Assembly: GCA_035772785.1 (NCBI GenBank)
Contig: JAOCPU010000020.1
Span: forward strand, 248,001-312,000
Source of the DNA: Phlebiopsis flavidoalba
Lineage: Eukaryota; Basidiomycota; Agaricomycetes; Polyporales; Phanerochaetaceae
Direction: 5' to 3'
DNA: 64,000 nt
Part shown: piece by piece, positions 13,007-24,713 of the stretch
Numbering within the stretch: position 1 is the stretch's first letter
How the letters are laid out: each line of letters begins with the position of its first letter
Position numbers and translations under genes: made by a program
The notes under the pieces: model-generated
What the model saw: only the letters and a program-made list of their open reading frames with translations
The model's database searches: none
Told to the model about the DNA's origin: nothing

Positions 13007-14040
13007 ATGTCCTCTCTCGCACGGGACGCTGCTGCTTTCAAAAGTGCCCTTTCCAGACAAGACTACTCATCATGGCACTCGCAACCACCACCTTTACAGC
13101 AACCGCAAGAACCCGCCCCTGAGTCCTCAAAAGAAAAAGAAGCGGCCAAAGTCAAGCAAGTCCCAGCACTTGTCCCAGCTAACCACTGTCTCCTAACCTA
13201 GGATCCGCAGACGTCGTCTACTCACAGCCATCTGACACTGGAAAGGGCCAAGATGTCAATACACACAAACGGTTTACGCCGTCAATTATTTGAAGACCAC
13301 CGGCAATCCTATGCGGCTGCAGGACCTGGCTGCGTATGCACAAGTGCCACTGGACTCGGAACAGAGTCTTGCTCGAAAAAGTTCAAATCCCATGACCGAG
13401 TCATACACGATCCAAAGACAGATCTATACTCATATCGGTATTTCACTGCCTTTTTTGTTTCTAGTCGCATCTAATGGTGACTGGATAGTTTGACTTTAAC
13501 GTCAGGAATAAAGCCTCACTCCTAACAGAGATCCAGCGCCAAACACGGAAAGGGTGTGGCCTATCCGTTCGTACGCTAAAGGAGAGCTGGAAGTAACTCC
13601 GCAGGCGATCGAGGAGTTAGAGAAGGGAAGGGGAGGTCTATGTTATTCGGACTCTGAAAGATGGACAAATGCGCATGGTATTCTGGAATGAAATCAAACC
13701 TGATGAAGAAAGCGCGCTGTGCAACAGTGTTGAGAAAGGTGAGTATAGAGACGCTGGGTGAGCAAGCCCGTCGTGCGTACTAACCCGGCATAGAGTTCCA
13801 CGATTTGTGGCATTCATTGCAAGTGTCCCAATGATGTCGATCTGCTCAAGCAAGCTCGCCAACGAAGGTCTGCAAGCTAGCTGCGGGCGAAACTCTTGCG
13901 CCCAAAGGTCCCGCTAGGCCAAACGGAAGGGGAAGAAGCCAGTACAGAGAACAGAGGCAGGATTCGTTTGACAAACACTCACTTGAAGGGTCAAATCGAT
14001 CTTTCGAGAGACTATGTGGCTCCGGGGAAGTCCGTAGTGA
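13007..14040 (+). CDS. TFA2: Transcription initiation factor IIE subunit beta
   Basis: TFIIE-beta helps load TFIIH on the RNA polymerase II preinitiation complex. It starts MSSLARDAAAFKSALSRQDY, followed by a Pro/Glu/Lys-rich segment. The first winged helix comes from an exon near 13,220-13,440 (VVYSQPSDTGKGQDVNT, NYLKTTGNPMRLQDLA, KFKSHDRVIHDPKTDLYSYR). After an intron the second winged helix follows (LLTEIQRQTRKGCGLSVRTL, DGQMRMVFWNEIKPDEE, LWHSLQVPNDVDLLKQA). The basic C-terminal tail has RIRLTNTHLKGQIDLSRDYV, and a stop follows at about 14,040. Length fits the family (about 280-300 residues). Several one-base frame slips interrupt it, for example near 13,350 and 13,650. The family match over the whole length makes the call firm. 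Confidence 0.94.
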
Positions 14041-14688
14041 CGACATGGACAACTTGCGCCGGGTATTTTCTCCCTCACATGTATATTAGAGTCATCATCC
14101 TATTTATTCTCGAATACACTGACTTGTCATTCAACGGTGCAGATACGAAGCATGCACGTCTCGGTGCGGGACCGGTCTTGTCTTGTATCGTGCCGGGATT
14201 ACTTTGGCAGCGATATATGCTATTGCGTCAGTTCAAGGATGGGCGACAAAGATATCGCGTCGATGTCAACAAGGTTTTGTTCCTGGTACGTTCTCCTACA
14301 CGTCGTTTCCCTACTGCGGCTGCCTGACCACAGCCTTCGACCTATGGGTAGGCTAAGCCAGGATTTGAAGCTGATTTGTGTTCACAGATACGAACACCGT
14401 TCGCCCAAAGTCGCAGAAATGAAATTCCCCGCGCGCTGGCCGTACTTCGCATTCGAAACCTCAGCTCACTTGAGCGGTATTGCCGGCCACTTGGCCCTCC
14501 ATATCACGGAGCCACCTTACTGCCGTCAAGATGTGAGAAACTGACTGCCGAGTGCTACTTCCCGAATTGTGGTACGATTGCTGGCTGACTCGCCGCATCT
14601 TCGCTCGGCATGCGCAGGCGTATTTGAACAAAGCAGAAGGAAAAGCCTATCGGTGTACTACAAAAAAAAAAAAAAAAAAGTCCTCCCA
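14041..14688. other. Intergenic, no gene recognised
   Basis: This separates TFIIE-beta from the first P450. It holds some open plus frames without recognisable content, and a run of 17 A at 14,663-14,679 just before the P450 start. Confidence 0.4.
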
Positions 14689-17170
14689 ATGCTACCGACA
14701 CTTTTACAGCTACCCACTTTCAGCCTAAGCACGTTAGCCGTGGTCGTGTTGTCGACAGCAGTTCCTCTTCTGCTTTGAAGATATATCTCGACTATCGCTA
14801 TGCCGTCAGGTTCACCAAGTAAGTTCCCTTCTTCTGCCTATAGGAACTATCTGCTCAAACCTTTATATTGTGTGGACTTTCAGGATATCGCAATCTCATC
14901 TCGTCATTTGGCTTTGCTTGGATTCATGTTCGAGAAGCCAAGGCGTTATTTGACGGTGGTAGCCTACGCCCATGGGGTACAGAAAACATCTGGATTTCCA
15001 GGAAGCTGGCCCAGGACATAATCAACTCTGTAAGTTATCATCAAGGACGTTCTGACATCAACTGTGACTGTACTCCAGTTTGGTTTTTTTGTGCCAAGCC
15101 TCTATCATGTCAATACTCGTGGCCGACGCCGCTGCAATTAACGGTGTGCACTCCCGCAGTTCGAATGTAACCAAGTCCTTTGCTAAATAGATGCGGCAAA
15201 CTCGAGGAAAATGAACTTCCCCATCGTAGCCGATTCCCCAAACCGCATTATCCCGAATTGCGCGTCTTTGGAGGAAAATATTATTGCCTCGGAAGGAGAT
15301 GAGTGGAAACGCCATCGCAAAGTAAGCGCACCCGCGTTTTCCGAGCTCGTGGTTCCCTTGAGTAGTAGCGTTGTCATAGCCGTTGTATACTCGTATCCTG
15401 GCTAAAGTGAATGCCTAGCGCAACATACCGCTGATCTTTTGGTTTGGGATGAGATCCGTCAACAATCATGACACACTGATCTATTCGACAACGTGTGGGG
15501 AGCGCAGTAAAAGAGGTGGTCTATGATAATACCTTAGATTTAACTATTTTCTGCCGGTGAGTCCGCCTTTACTCACAGGCATTGCATGGCTATGCACGGT
15601 AGATCGCATTATTCGTAATCGCGGTAGATGGCTCTCGGAAGGGGCGTCTCTTGGAAGAGTTGGACTTAGTTGCACCCTCAGGCCACAAGCTTGCCTTCAA
15701 GGTAAAAGAAGTTTTTATCCCCCTCTACATCTCTGACGTACTGCACCCAGGACGCCCTTCGCGTTGTATCCAGAGATTTGTACACGAAGGTCGTCACACC
15801 TAGGTGGCTCCTTAAGCTTGCGCCAACGAAAGCACTTGGCCGACGTGAAGCTCGCCTTTGATGAGATGCAAAAAATACATGGAAGAGATGGTCGAAGGCC
15901 GTAGAACAGCTTGAGAAGAAGAAGAGCGGTATGATTTGTTTTAGTAGTCTACTTGACGCTAGCGATGGCCGAGTCCGACGGGCAAGTGAAGCTGACGATG
16001 AGGAAGTACTCGGTAAAGCGGTCTTTCATATAAGCTGTGACTAAAATACTTATGCGCGAGTCAAAAAAAAATAGGTGACATATTCATCTTTTTATTGGCG
16101 GGTGAGTGATTCAGCATTATCTCATAATGCTCAATCTCATCCCGATGATCTCTTAGGTCATGAGGTAAGCAATTTCGTCAACACATGCGTATGCATCCCC
16201 TTACATATTCCATAGACGACGGCACACACCCTATGCTTTACATTTGGCTTGTTGGCCCTCCATCAAGATGCGCAAGAGAAGCTTTTCCGCCAAATCAAGA
16301 GCATTGTCCCGGACGAACGACTGCCTGTAGGTCACGTCGTCTGTCTCCTTTTCTGCTACTTTGATCAGTCGATGATGATGCAGACCTACGATTGGAGATG
16401 AATCTTCTTTACTGAGTCCATGGCGTGAGTGATTTTTCCTCAACTAGACCTGAGTATTTGCTGGATGGTTTTTGCTCAGGCGTCTTCTACGAAAGCCTTC
16501 GTTTGTTTCCCTCCACGTACGTCCGAAGTTCCCCAACGGCAGAGCTTCGCCAACTCAGGATACCTCTTAGGTATCGGTGCTTGGTGTCCCTAAGGTAGCA
16601 GCAGAGGATACCACGCTAGTCCCACACGATCGAGTCGGGAACAAGGTCACAGTTCCAATTCCAAAGGGCACTGAAGTGGCGCTGCATATCTGCGACGTAC
16701 ACTAAATCGTAAGCATACCGTCTTAACTCGAACTCCAGGAAGGTAGCTGATCGCGTTCTGGTAGCGCGATAATGGCCGGATCCTCATAGCTTTAAACCTG
16801 AACGATTCCACGGAGACTGGCCTCGCGAGGCTTTCTTCCGTATTCACAGTGCGGGTGCCCGTGCATGTCTTGGCCGGCGGTGGGCGTTATCCAGTCAGGA
16901 TATGTCTACTGTGGATTCTGACATCTTGGTCAGGTTCTTTGAGACAGAGGCCATTGCCATTTTGACGATGCTTGTCTCTCGTTACAAAAATAAGAGCTCA
17001 AGAATGAGCCGGAGTTTGTCGGGGATACCCCCCTCGAAGAAATCAAAGACCGCATTTTTGAGGTCCGGCAGGGTATCACCATAGCGTGCGTGCGTAAACT
17101 ATTAAAAACAATATATGTCTAACCTCGATGCAGGCCCGCCCGGGTGCCCTTAGTGTTCAAGAGACGGTAA
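14689..17170 (+). CDS. Cytochrome P450, array 1 copy A
   Basis: A haem monooxygenase, expected on the ER membrane. The start at 14,689 gives a hydrophobic anchor (MLPTLLQLPTFSLSTLAVVV) followed by KIYLDYRYAVRFT and a GT intron. Next come a block near 14,890 (NLISSFGFAWIHVREAKALF) and the C-helix block ENIIASEGDEWKRHRKVSAP near 15,280, with the WxxxR signature. The I-helix lies near 16,090-16,260, split by introns. The K-helix ExxR reads FYESLRLFPS near 16,490, the PERF motif FKPERFHGDWPREAF is near 16,790, and the haem loop SVGARACLGRR is near 16,850. The C-terminal exons read FETEAIAILTMLVSRYK and finish RPARVPLVFKRR before TAA at 17,168. All key motifs are present, but several frame slips occur. 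Substrate is unknown. Confidence 0.9.
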
Positions 17171-17829
17171 CTCAATGGCTTGATCTCGCACGACTGCCCG
17201 AAATCAGAGGCCTTTTGGAGTAAACGGGCCAAGTAAGATATATGTGCTGTGGATTTTATGATTTGATTAGAAGTCTGCGAAAAATAGTAGTCGACCATCT
17301 TATACAGGTCTGTGTTTGATTCTGTCGAATAGCCTCCAGTAGCATTGCTTCAGTGCTGTAGTATCGCGAGAATGAATATTGGATGAGCGCTTATTCTTCG
17401 GAAGCGATAGACGCCTTGCATGGTTGAATTGTACAACGACCTGACCACGACCACCATGTCCTCGCGGACGGTGTATCGACCCTGAGCATGAAACACTCTC
17501 GATGGTTGGCAGTGCACAAATGCCTCCGCTCGCCCCTCAATGATGTTCTCAAACGTCATGCAATCCACTCATTTCCGCTCGTCCGACCGGGCTTCTTACA
17601 TCACTCGCCTGCTACCGGCCGGTGACTAGTTGACTGATGGCACTTTCCAGGACAACTGCGGTTCCCACCACTCTGAGAAGCAGCGGGGATGTGGATGTTG
17701 ATTTTCTACGTGACGCTGATACGCTTAAGAATGGACGAGGGCGAGGCACTTGTAACCGGCATCCAGAACCGAATTGGAGTTGTCGTCCCGCCACCTCCAT
17801 CCTGCTTGCCGCGCAGTGACTAGTCCAAT
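17171..17829. other. Spacer between P450 copies A and B
   Basis: Nothing recognisable is seen. A short ORF covers part of it on each strand, which is typical of chance. Confidence 0.4.
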
Positions 17830-20361
17830 ATGGCCTATAGCACCTGGCTCATTGTCTTTTTCAGTTCTCTCAGGTTATGTCCTGAAGCTGTTCACTGACT
17901 TCCGTAGTATCATCAAGTTCATACGGTACGCAACCCGTCTTGCTGTGAAGGCGAACATGTGATTCTGACTCACATCCTCTAGCAACCACCCGGGCACTCG
18001 TACAATCATCAATGGCTTCGGTCCAATTGGGATGATGATTGTCAATCCCATTCCCGTGCTGGCGCGTGGTAATCACTACGGTTGGAAGTACAAACACGCA
18101 GACTATTGCCAAATGGGGCTGTGATATTCTCGTCGGTGTAAGTCGCCTGAATATTTAGTCACGCTCAACAAACCTCACCTAAAAACCCATCTGAAGGTCA
18201 GTTTCTTTCCGTCTGTGTCCACTGAAATATTTGTAGCCGAATGCCTCCGTCATCAAGGTGATTGTTGAGCCCGTTTCGTCGGGATTGTGGCGTTCCCTGT
18301 GCTTACATATGTGCAAGGAAATCACGGTTGAACGCGCGCGTTTTTCCGAAACCGCTTGAATGTCTACAGATTACTGTACTTTCTTTGGGCAAAAACATTG
18401 TATGTACGGAAGGCGACGTATGAATGGAAACGCTACCGCAAGATAATCGCGCCGTCCTTCTCCGAGGTAGAAGACTCCATATTCGTGGCACATCCCTCAG
18501 ACCAATGCCTGACCTCTTGAGTTTTAGAGAAACAACCGATTGGTCTGGGACGGAACGGTACAGGTCATGCTGGACTTATTCGAGAATGTATGGGGCGAGA
18601 AAGAGTCTATAATGGTAGAGAATAGTACGGATATCACCATTCCGGTATGTCCTTGCAATGCTCACTTTCAGCCGTATGCTGAGAAATAGTAGATTGCGTT
18701 GTTTATCATCAGCGTCGCAGGGTTTGGCCGGCACATCAGCTGGTTGGACGACTTCAAGCCCTCGACTGACTATACTATGTCCTTCAAGGTTTTTAATTTA
18801 CTGTCGAACGTTCCAATATGCATGAATATTTATGATGTCCTAGGATGCACTGCATACTGCATCGACTGCCATATTTGCTAAAGCCGGCCTTCCGGACTGG
18901 CTCGTAAACCTTGCCCCCACACATCATTTGCACAAGGTCAAGACTGCGTACAAAGAGCTAGATGTAAGCATGAAAGAATTTCGCGTGCCCAAATCTCATT
19001 TCGCTTCCAGAAACACCTGATTTCGATGGTGAGAGAACGCCAACAGAACGGACGCAGCGAAGAGCGAGATGATCTATTCAGCAGTCTGCTTGACGCGAAC
19101 GAGGCTGAAATGGATGGTCAAAAACGAAGCTCACTGATAGAGAGCTTCTTGGTGAGCGTCGACTCGCCGGATCCATATGCGCGTCCGTCTAAATCTTGTC
19201 TCAGGTAATATGTTCATATTTCTGCTGGCAGGTATGTTGATCTACAATTAAAACGTATGGGACCAAAAATTTGATCAATTTATCCATTGATAGGACACGA
19301 AGTGAGGTGGTGAATAATCGCAAAGACGTTCATGTCCCTGACTCACAGTGTAGACCACGCACACACTCTTGCATTCACTTTCATGGGGCTACTAGCGCTG
19401 CATTCGGAGTATCAGGAGAAGCTTTATCGGCACACCAAAAATGTCATGGGGGACATGCCAGTATCACACCGGTCAGGTTATATCATTATTTTCTGCATCA
19501 CCGGTTGTTCATGCCTCGTTAGACAAATACGATATGATGGTTACCCTCACTGGAATGGACCTCTAACCACAATTGGTGGTTTGTTCAAATGGCGTGAGTC
19601 AATACAGTCTGGCAGTATTGAACACCTGGCTCTAATCCCTGCGTAGGGTGTTTTACGAAACTCTTCGATTGTTCCCTGCAGTGGGTTATCCTTCAATGCG
19701 CCAGCAAAAAAAAAGTTGAGGTATTTAGTAGACTGTTCAGGTCATCAACATTCCGAAACGCTCTGCGGAGCATACCAGCCTCAAATTACTAACGACAAGA
19801 ATGGAGAGTGTGGTATCTGTACCAGTCCCTAAGGGATCGACGGTAATTATCGATGTTGTCGGAATGCATTACAACCGCAAGTGCTTCTCGCGTGGCTTTC
19901 ATAAACGGACCGACCGATTGATAACTCATACTCGCTATGTGTAGCAAAATACTGGAAAACCCGTACGAATTCAAGCCCGAAAGATTCCGTGACAACTGGC
20001 CCCGGGAAGCATTCCTTCCTTTCAGCAGTGGCGCTCGATCGTGCGTGGGAAGACGGTAATACGCGATGTTATCCGGATCTGCGTGCGTAAATGATGTTGA
20101 CGTAGCTTCTCCGAAACGGAGGCAATCGCGATTCTCGCTATGCTGGTATCTCGGTACAAGATAGAGGTGAAGGAAGAGCCACAGTTCGCCGTCACGATAC
20201 ATTGGAACCGAGCGCACAGGAGCGCATTCTCAAGGCTAACTCGTGCCGAGTGACCTTGACGTGAGTTTGTTGTACATATACCAAGTCATCTTGAATACGT
20301 GCTCACTCATTTCTCATCTCAAGACCCGTACGGATGCCGTTGGTTTTTAGACCGGCGATGA
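17830..20361 (+). CDS. Cytochrome P450, array 1 copy B
   Basis: Second copy of the array-1 family. The ATG at 17,830 opens MAYSTWLIVFF and a hydrophobic anchor ending at a donor near 17,921. Exon 2 (about 17,983) reads GTRTIINGFGPIGMMI and then LARGNHYGWKYKHADY. The C-helix block is near 18,370 (GKNIVCTEGD, then WKRYRKI). Next come IALFIISVAGFGRHISWLDD (18,700) and GLPDWLVNLAPTHHLHKVKT (18,890). The acidic loop ERDDLFSSLLDANEAEMDGQ is near 19,060, and the I-helix HTLAFTFMGLLALH near 19,370. ExxR is in VFYETLRLFPAV (19,650). VPVPKGSTVIIDVVGMHYN (19,820), FKPERFRDNWPREAFLPF and haem loop FSSGARSCVGRR (20,021-20,056) follow. The tail reads RPVRMPLVFRP. It is the best preserved of the five copies; a few frame slips remain. 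Confidence 0.92.
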
Positions 20362-21099
20362 ACTTTCGTGTGTTGACTGCACCTGATCAGTTAATATCGC
20401 GTTTTGTCCCACGACCCACGGGTCCTTGTTTCCATTGTGCCGATCCTGCGAGCCCTCCTCCCGGTTGTGAATGTCTGGAATGAGCGACTGGTGAAGTCTT
20501 GTGATAAACATTCACCAACCCCCGTGGCCCCCAATCCGCCACGAACGTGCAGAGCTTTGATCAACCAGTCACAGCCCCGCCATGCGATGAGAGGCGTGAC
20601 AGTCCTCTTGAGTCACAAAGGCGTCTAACCTTTGAAGCTCTCTCGGTATGTTCATTTTTTGTAGAGTGTAAACAACTCGGCACGCTTGTTTCCGATTGAA
20701 ATAAGTGCTCCACCCCCCAAGCGGGTCGTGACCGCGCAGCATGGTTGTAAATAATCGCGTCATTCCCACAAGGTGCTTTTAATTCACATTTCTAGTAAGT
20801 ACTCTCGTTGTGATAGGCTTGTAGGTCGCCTGACCAGAATGTAGTTGACTCAACGAATCCCGAACAATCCGGTGCTTTCTCCATGCTCTCACGCACAATG
20901 TATTCCTCGCGGTTGAAAAACGCTCGGGCCCCCGGAGGTCCACATGGGCCATGAGCACCCCGTACTCTTATTTCAATTACAAAGACATTTACACACACTG
21001 AACGCTTTGATAGACCCCCGCTGGTTGCCCCGTAGCCCTAAACATCGGACACCGTTGCTTGGGCTGTACTTTCAGACTGACTAGCTTCTTCTTGTTTTG
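20362..21099. other. Spacer between P450 copies B and C
   Basis: No recognisable gene. Open frames are short and unrelated to the P450s on either side. Confidence 0.4.
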
Positions 21100-23772
21100 A
21101 AAGATGGATAGCACATTAGGGGAGTGCTGAAAGTCGGTACAGTACGTCTTCTATGACAATATTTTCATCCACTCCTTTGATAGGTCCGCACACGCGGAGC
21201 AAGGGGGGGGGGACAATCGCCCACGACAATTCACGCTCCCTAGCGCGCATTTGGTCTCATTGGGTTCTCTTCGAGAAACCATCCCCTTCATCGCTCAGAG
21301 GGTGGAGGGGAGCGAGGAACGTGCTGAGGAAACATCTCGATTTTCCAAGCTTGGGCTCGCACATAATCAGTGCGGTGAGTAGCTATAGCTGAACTAGACA
21401 CCGTCTTCACACTGTCATCATCAATAACATGGCCCAAGGTGTCGGTCTTCCCCAGACCGTCGGCAGACTACGCTCATGAGCGGATGCGGCGACGATCAAG
21501 GTATTTTCCCTGATGACTTGACGGCACTGATCGGGATTATGTGTACTGACTGGTTGGTACCGACAGGACATTACGTTGCACCGCTGCTACGATTTCCCCA
21601 AACCAGTCAAGCAATACAGGGCTATCACATTTTGGTCGCAACATTGTTGCCTCGGAAGGTGACGAGTGGAAGCGGTTTACCAGGGAAAATATCTGCGCTG
21701 CTGCCTTCTCTGAGGTTACGTCTTTGGTTGCTCAATACAGACACGCCGAACATGCTGCCTCTTACAAAGTTGGCAGCCCAACAATCGGCTTGTGTGGGAC
21801 TCTACAGATAAAGATCATGTTTGGATTTGTTTGAAAAATGGTGGGGTGTACTCGAAGGGAGAAATCGTCACAGGTACCACGCTGTGGAACTCACCCTTCC
21901 AGTATGTCCAATTTCATCTCATTCAGGTTGGCTGACGACCTAGCTTGAATATTCTAGATCGCTTTATTCGTCACTTGGGGTCGCACATGTCACGGGTTTG
22001 GCATGTCCATACGGTTTGGTCCGACGAGCCTACGCAGTGCTCTCTAAGGTCCACTAGAATAGTCCTTATCAAAGTGAGAGTATTGTGGTCTATTGATAGG
22101 TATTCCCGTTGTTGGTGCGTTTTAAATCACACAAAGTATGAAATCATTACAACATGTCTCTACGGGTAGTATATTTTCCTACAGGGCATTTTTGCCCAAA
22201 TGGTATCATGAACTGGGCCTCCGAACCGAAACGCATAGCAGAAAGTCAAGCTAGCATCTGAAGAGCTTCGAAGCGCACTGTTGTGTTTTTTCTTTGTACC
22301 CGCTTATGCTACAGTTTGCTCAACCGTACATTGCCAGCAAGATATGTCTGAGATGTTGCACTCACGACGCAAACGCCGAGAAGAAAGACTATCCGCACGA
22401 TTTGTGCACGAGCTCTGCATGATGCCAACGCGTACGAATTCGGATCGTTTCAGAGCGAAGTCACGCCGGAGAGCGAGCTATTTGGGGCGAGTCATAACTC
22501 GCGACAGGGCGTTGGTGCCATTTAGGCTGACTTGTGTTGAACTTACAGGAAAACATTTTCATTTTCACTTGCTAGCAGGTACGTGAGATTGACGATCAGC
22601 GCACCACATGATATTTGATCTATCCGTATCAGGACATGAGTCGAGTGTGAGTGTGTACCACGTCTTCGGAATAGCGTTTTTGACCGGAGCGGCTCTTCTA
22701 GACAACCGCAAATACCTTATTGCTTCACTTTCGGGCTCCTTGCACTGCCATCCCAAGATTGTCAAGAAACGGCTATTACCCACAAATCAAAAGTGGTCCC
22801 ATGACGGGACTCGGCAGGATTAACCCGGTGGGGCGCATATCAAGTCTGCGCTTTACGGAATTAAATTCAAGATCTTCTAGACGTTATGAGGATAATGAAC
22901 TGTGTTCACGGAAATCCATGGCGTAAGAAATGATCAACACTGTAACCGTTTATGTTTGTTGGGTTTAACCCCGCTGTTCAAGCGTCTTTTACGAGACCCA
23001 CGGATTTCCCACTGCGTCGTTGTGACTGTGCTTCTAGTAACGTAGTGCACAATCATGCCTCACTGTCCATTAGGTCAGGATAGTGACCGAAAACTGTGGC
23101 AGAAGATACTGTGTGGTACCACGACTGGATTCGGAATCAAAGGTTACGGTCCCCGTGGTGAAAGGCGCTGGCCTCGTTCTCAGCACGTTGCCGCGCTGGC
23201 ATTACAATTGCTTAATTGTTCTCTTGACCTTTTTGTGTTATCATAACCCCCTACCCGCAGTTTCAGTGCTTTCGACGCCACTCTCTAACCCTGTAGTGTT
23301 GCCATGCGCGCTTACTGGGATGACCCATACGCTTTCAAGCCTGAAAGATTCCACGGCGACTGGCCACGCGTGACGCTTTCTCCTGCCAGTCTCTATTCAG
23401 TGGCGTGCTCGGTTATGTGTCTGGGGTCCGTCCGGGGAGTATATATGATTCACATCCGAGGAAGACGCTTGTTAGAAATTTGCATTGCCTCAGATTTTTT
23501 GAATACCTGAGTGGTATAGCTATATGACAAGCTCGTTTTCTCCGATATAAAATCCGAAAGTAAGGAAGGATGCCAGAGTTCGCTAGCGCAAACGTTGCTG
23601 CCCAGAGCGCCAAGGACGGAGTACTCCGGTATAGTCGTGGCCCCTCTGGTGTTACTACACCACCCTCCTTGTGAGCATCACCGGCAACGACTAGGCGATT
23701 TTCACACTTATCTCCTCTGGGTCTCTCAGTCCGGTCCGGCCCCCCAGGCATTTATGGTTCAAGAGGCGGTTA
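21100..23772 (+). CDS. Cytochrome P450, array 1 copy C (heavily interrupted)
   Basis: Third array-1 copy. The N-terminal anchor is not clear, so the start is approximate. The C-helix block near 21,640 reads RNIVASEGDEWKRF. Next come EIVTGTTLWNSPFQ with a donor (21,880) and a stretch matching NWASEPKRI (22,215). The I-helix is disturbed near 22,635 (GHESSVSVYHVFGIAF). The K-helix FYETHGFPTA is near 22,985, preserving E and T but with a damaged ExxR. VPRLDSESKVTVPVVKGAG follows near 23,125. The PERF motif is intact (YWDDPYAFKPERFHGDWPR, 23,320), and the haem region near 23,395 still shows a Cys-Leu-Gly. A last exon near 23,730-23,772 parallels the RPVRMPLVFKRR tail of its neighbours. This copy has more breaks than A, B or E, so it may be a pseudogene or just poorly read. 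Confidence 0.75.
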
Positions 23773-24713
23773 GAGCTAAATCAAGGCACCCCTTTCTCAT
23801 GTGAGGAGGTAATTTGCATGTTAATGGACAGTCCTTAATCTATAATATTTGACCATCACGGGTCGTGAATGCTCCCCCCCCCCCCCCCCATGAACACGGG
23901 GCTGGGGATGCTTTTAGCACACCGGGCTAGAGATCATACCTTCAAGCTCTTGATACATCCAAGCTCACAGGAGCGCGGTCCTCGTCCTACAGCAAGGCGC
24001 CGCAGTCGCGTTGTGGAGCTCGGCTAGCGACCGCGGAATTAGACGCTCATCAGTTTCTTTCGCCGGTTTCCTAGCCCACGGTCTCTCCCTTGTACTAGCC
24101 ACATACAAGCCACAATACTTACTTTCGATGAATGTGTGTTGTTGCCGCAACAGAGTTTGAAAACCTCTGTTTGGTGCGTTGTTGAGGGATGTCCACGCAT
24201 TCAAGTTGCAATGACATCAAGTTTGAGACGAGTCGGCCTACAGACTATGCCCGATGTGGCTTGAAGTCACGAATACGTGCGCTTCACTGCTGAAATAATG
24301 AAGGCAGACGAATAATACAATGTGTAGGGTCTGCGCGCATTGAAGTGCTGCACGCTGCAACTTGAAGTCGGAAACTAGCTAGGTCGACCTTCCTTGTATC
24401 CTCCCCCCAGTTGTCAGTGATGGAAACAAGCTGATCTTCTGAAGGCAGTTATTCCAGCATTCTGATCATCCTCTATAGCGGCACAAGTCCAGGATGTCCC
24501 TAACTTATGCGGACAGATGTATCCTATACTGGGGTACACTTCTAACGTTAGGATTTGTTCGTTGCAGGAATTACAACACCGACCCGCTTGAACTATGGGT
24601 AGCGACCGTCCCACAGATTTAATTCAAGCACGCTCCTCATTGAAGTCTGGGGCACGTATCCCGGATGCACCCTTCTGAAATCCCCTCCTTACGATCCTGT
24701 CCGCTCATCTGTC
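23773..24713. other. Spacer between P450 copies C and D
   Basis: No gene recognised. It contains a run of 16 C at 23,874-23,889, which is unusual for this sequence. Confidence 0.4.
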
